DNA from: Candidatus Woesearchaeota archaeon
GTDB taxonomy: Archaea; Nanobdellota; Nanobdellia; Woesearchaeales; GW2011-AR4
Direction: 5' to 3'
Length of the DNA: 8,532 nucleotides
Assembly (NCBI GenBank): GCA_030751755.1
Contig: JASMFO010000071.1
Coordinates: forward strand, 1-8,532
Shown here: positions 6,388 to 8,532 of the stretch, piece after piece
Layout of the letters: the number at the start of each line of letters is the position of its first letter
How positions within the stretch are numbered: position 1 is the first letter of the stretch
The notes under the pieces: model-generated
The model's database searches: none
Told to the model about the DNA's origin: nothing
What the model saw: the letters and a program-made list of their open reading frames with translations, nothing else
Program-made: the position numbers and the translations under genes

Positions 6388-7178
6388 GTTTTTGCTACTA
6401 ACTTATAATTCCATTCATCCGTAGAATACTTTTCTTCTCTTAATTTTTTTGCTAGAACAATCTCTCCATTAGTTAAAGAATCGTCAATTAAATTAAAATC
6501 AAAATTATCTTTAAAACCTAGTTTTATTGCTTCAGCGAGGTTGTTATAGTTAATTATGTTGTTTATTTCTCTTTTCAATGATGTAATCCTATTCTTTAAA
6601 TTATTAATATTATTAAATGAGTTATTGGAATTAAATATCGAATTATTTTTATTGTAGTCAAAGTCAATTAACAAAGAACCGTGTTGCAATACTTTTCCAT
6701 TAAACCTTCTTTGCGCAGAGCCAGATATTTTTTTGTTATTAACAATTAATTCATACCAATTAGAGCTGTTAAAACAAATTGGGGTTGCAATCTTTTCTGG
6801 AACTTTTTTTATTTCAGAATTTATTCCAACTTTCTTCAACGCAATAACTAACGCTTTAGCTATTATTTTATATGATTCATTAACTTCAAATGGAAATAAA
6901 TTCTTATTCTCAGGAACAATAAAGCTGTACGTAATCTCGAGGTCATGAAAAACAGCCTTTCCTCCTGTTAATCTCCTTACAATTTCAATATTATTTTTTT
7001 TGCAGTAATTCAAATTGATTTCTTTTATTATATTTTGATTATAACCTATAGAAACAGCTTTTGGATTCCAAGAATAAACCCTTAATGTAGGAACTCTACA
7101 ATTTTGCAATATAGCTTCATCTATAGCCATGTTTGTGAAGGCATCATTAAATCCTGTATCGATAAAGCGGCATTGCAT
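6381..7178 (-). CDS. lipM: LipM-like octanoyltransferase (biotin/lipoate ligase fold)
   Basis: Probably moves an octanoyl group from acyl carrier protein to a lipoyl-domain protein, creating the substrate of LipA, the adjacent upstream gene. Of 265 residues, the catalytic core shows NMAIDEAIL (16-24), [16 protein letters not shown] (33-48), [12 protein letters not shown] (68-79), [12 protein letters not shown] (133-144) and [10 protein letters not shown] (149-158) followed by [11 protein letters not shown] (164-174). Cys135 in the CFxxxxxYEL context matches the acyl-accepting cysteine of LipM-type transferases, and the extra C-terminal domain of classic lipoate ligases is missing; a lipoate-protein ligase is the alternative. 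Residues 175-213 are very rich in Asn ([16 protein letters not shown]), probably a disordered linker expanded by AT bias. No Shine-Dalgarno precedes the ATG; a TTTAAA box lies 25 bases upstream. The protein it would lipoylate is not in the window. Confidence 0.83.
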   Translation of the reverse strand: MQCRFIDTGFNDAFTNMAIDEAILQNCRVPTLRVYSWNPKAVSIGYNQNIIKEINLNYCKKNNIEIVRRLTGGKAVFHDLEITYSFIVPENKNLFPFEVNESYKIIAKALVIALKKVGINSEIKKVPEKIATPICFNSSNWYELIVNNKKISGSAQRRFNGKVLQHGSLLIDFDYNKNNSIFNSNNSFNNINNLKNRITSLKREINNIINYNNLAEAIKLGFKDNFDFNLIDDSLTNGEIVLAKKLREEKYSTDEWNYKLVAKTI

Positions 7179-7199
7179 TTTTATTAATTATAATTTTGT

Positions 7200-7205
7200 T
7201 TTAAA
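7200..7205 (-). promoter_or_regulatory. Possible TATA box for the lipM-like gene
   Basis: In the 73-nt gap after lipA the minus strand reads AATTTAAAAC, with TTTAAA centred 24-25 bases before the ATG. This would give a leaderless transcript and explain the absence of a Shine-Dalgarno. The whole gap is extremely AT-rich, so the exact hexamer is uncertain. Confidence 0.4.
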
Positions 7206-7251
7206 TTGATTAATTATTCATTGTTTTAATTATTGGAAACTTTTTATTGCA

Positions 7252-8172
7252 CTATTCAATCATTGAATCCAGCCTATCAGCTCTATAAGAGCTCCTCACC
7301 AAAGGTCCTGCTTCAACGTGCCTAAAACCCATTTTCAAACCAATTTCCTTCAATTCCCCAAATTCCTCTGGTTTGTAGTATTTTTCAATTTTAACATGTT
7401 TTTCAGAAGGCTGCAGATACTGGCCTAGTGTCAAAAAATCAACATCATTATCCCTTAGTTCCTGCATAGTTTCAATAATTTCCTCTTTTGTTTCTCCTAA
7501 TCCTAAAATGATACCTGATTTTGTTTTTATTTTTTTATTAATTTTTTTTATGGTTTTTAGTAATTGTAATGATAAATCATAATTGCCCCCTTTTCTTACT
7601 TTTAAAAAAATTCTCCTTACAGCCTCTATATTATGCCCCAAGACATCCACCCTCGCACCGATTACTTTTTTTAGTGCGTCAATGCTTATTTTATCATCCC
7701 TATTGTTTTTATTATCCTTATTTCTTAATCTGAAATCTGGTATTAATAACTCCACTTTGCAATTTCTATTTAATTTTCTAATTTCTTTTATTGTATCAAC
7801 ATATATTGAAGCACCACCATCCCCTAAATCATCTCTTGTTACAGAAGTAATAACAACATACTTTAAATTAAGTTTCTTGACAGCATCTGCAACCTTCTTT
7901 AGCTCTGAAAAATCAACCTCTTCTGGTTTTCCAGTCTTAACATTGCAATATCCGCAGTATCTTGTGCATGTATCCCCTAAAATTAAGAAAGTAGCAGTCC
8001 CATGACTCCAACATTCAGACAAATTAGGGCACTTAGCTTCCTCGCATATTGTACGCAATCTATTAGTCTTTACCAGGCCTTTTACCTTACCATAGCTTTC
8101 TCCACTAGGAAACTTAATCTTGAACCAATCTGGATGCCTTCTCTGAGGTTTTATTTGAATTAGACCTGACAT
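7252..8172 (-). CDS. lipA: Lipoyl synthase (radical SAM)
   Basis: Inserts two sulfur atoms into the protein-bound octanoyl chain to make lipoyl groups. The 306 residues contain everything the reaction needs: the auxiliary 4Fe-4S cluster cysteines Cys43, Cys48 and Cys54 (CX4CX5C), the radical SAM cysteines Cys69, Cys73 and Cys76 (CX3CX2C, in CTRYCGYC), the ITSVTRDDLGDGGA stretch (108-121), GLGET (224-228) and the C-terminal RSSY (293-296) whose serine binds the auxiliary cluster. Between LLIPDFR and the DALKKV helix there is a short charged insertion (about 150-163, NKDNKNNRDDK) not usual in LipA. The gene starts three bases after the cyclo-ligase stop, with no Shine-Dalgarno, so it is very likely cotranscribed with it and followed by the lipM-like gene. 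Confidence 0.98.
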   Translation of the reverse strand: MSGLIQIKPQRRHPDWFKIKFPSGESYGKVKGLVKTNRLRTICEEAKCPNLSECWSHGTATFLILGDTCTRYCGYCNVKTGKPEEVDFSELKKVADAVKKLNLKYVVITSVTRDDLGDGGASIYVDTIKEIRKLNRNCKVELLIPDFRLRNKDNKNNRDDKISIDALKKVIGARVDVLGHNIEAVRRIFLKVRKGGNYDLSLQLLKTIKKINKKIKTKSGIILGLGETKEEIIETMQELRDNDVDFLTLGQYLQPSEKHVKIEKYYKPEEFGELKEIGLKMGFRHVEAGPLVRSSYRADRLDSMIE

Positions 8173-8175
8173 TTT

Positions 8176-8532
8176 TTATTTTTCATTACAGTTTATGACT
8201 CTTTTCTCAGTCACCATAATATCAACAGGAACGTCATGTTTCTCTTCAGGAATTTTATCCACAATTTGAAATTCAAAACCAAACCCAATTTTTACCACAT
8301 TCTTATCCAATTTCTTGAGAAATCTGTCATAATAACCATATCCATAACCTATTCTATGACCATTTTGATCAAAAACAATTCCTGGAATTATTACTAAATC
8401 AACATTTTCAATATCAAATTTTCTTATAAATTCATCTTTTGGTTCCAGTATACCCCAAGTTTTTGGCTCTAATTCATTAAAATTTTTTATTTCTGATAAT
8501 TGTAGAATTGGATTATTTTTAACTACATATGG
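8176..8532 (-). CDS. fau: 5-formyltetrahydrofolate cyclo-ligase, C-terminal part
   Basis: ATP-dependent conversion of 5-formyl-THF to 5,10-methenyl-THF, which returns this storage or side product to the active C1 pool. The window holds the last 118 codons and the stop; the family usually has about 180-200 residues, so the N-terminal part with the first ATP-binding basic residues lies off the right edge. Diagnostic sequence: WGILEPK (fragment residues 26-32), PGIVFDQNGHRIG (50-62), the phosphate-binding loop GYGYGYYDRF (62-71) where the common form is GYGGGYYDR, and the terminal DVPVDIMVTE. It is the most upstream visible gene of the minus-strand series, three bases ahead of lipA, so the promoter for both must lie outside the window. 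The Gly-to-Tyr change in the loop is a small oddity; the family call is firm. Confidence 0.93.
   Translation of the reverse strand, partial: PYVVKNNPILQLSEIKNFNELEPKTWGILEPKDEFIRKFDIENVDLVIIPGIVFDQNGHRIGYGYGYYDRFLKKLDKNVVKIGFGFEFQIVDKIPEEKHDVPVDIMVTEKRVINCNEK

Noticed and set aside
6381..7178. Classic lipoate-protein ligase LplA
   Set aside because: Not excluded, but the Cys in [12 protein letters not shown], the missing accessory domain and the adjacent lipA favour a LipM-type octanoyltransferase.
7179..7251. Direct repeat of AATAATTAA in the lipA-lipM gap
   Set aside because: The stretch is almost entirely A and T, so a 9-base match is expected by chance.
7583..8005. A 140-codon plus-strand frame opposite lipA
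   Set aside because: It mirrors lipA codons over the radical SAM core, has no ribosome-binding site and no recognisable domain.

Overview
The window looks like a piece of an AT-rich archaeal genome, possibly a small-genome DPANN-type lineage such as Woesearchaeota; that placement is inference. Three things support Archaea. The histidyl-tRNA synthetase is of the archaeal/eukaryotic kind (LRYDLTVP in place of the bacterial LRPEGT-type sequence). TATA-like boxes lie about 24-29 nt upstream of start codons that have no Shine-Dalgarno (folD, lipM), as expected for leaderless archaeal transcripts. Where ribosome-binding sequences exist they are GGTGG or GGAGGTGA. All three stop codons end genes here, so the standard code applies.

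Layout. Positions 1-1080 (+) hold the 3' part of hisS. Positions 1081-1446 hold no long gene but do contain a hairpin terminator, a 22-codon micro-ORF with the only full-length Shine-Dalgarno of the window, a cluster of TATATA blocks, and a two-helix membrane-protein reading frame with no usable start codon. From 1447 to the right edge everything is on the minus strand. In transcription order it runs: 5-formyltetrahydrofolate cyclo-ligase (5' end off the window), lipA, lipM-like octanoyltransferase, glyA, an SSAT-like GNAT acetyltransferase, folD, purN, purH. Tight junctions (3-nt gap cyclo-ligase/lipA; 4-bp ATGA overlaps glyA/acetyltransferase and purN/purH) alternate with short gaps that contain TATA-like boxes. 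This suggests four consecutive units pointing the same way.

The minus-strand genes form one metabolic theme: making and spending tetrahydrofolate-bound one-carbon units. LipM and LipA would lipoylate a carrier such as glycine-cleavage H protein, which is not in the window. GlyA, and a glycine cleavage system if present, load C1 units as 5,10-methylene-THF. FolD oxidises these to 10-formyl-THF. The cyclo-ligase recovers 5-formyl-THF. PurN and PurH consume 10-formyl-THF in the two formylation steps of purine synthesis. The acetyltransferase does not fit this scheme. The enzymes resemble bacterial types while the expression signals look archaeal, which suggests, but does not prove, acquisition by transfer. 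I found no mobile element, CRISPR array, tRNA or rRNA, and no clearly new multi-gene system. The least explained stretch is 1095-1431.
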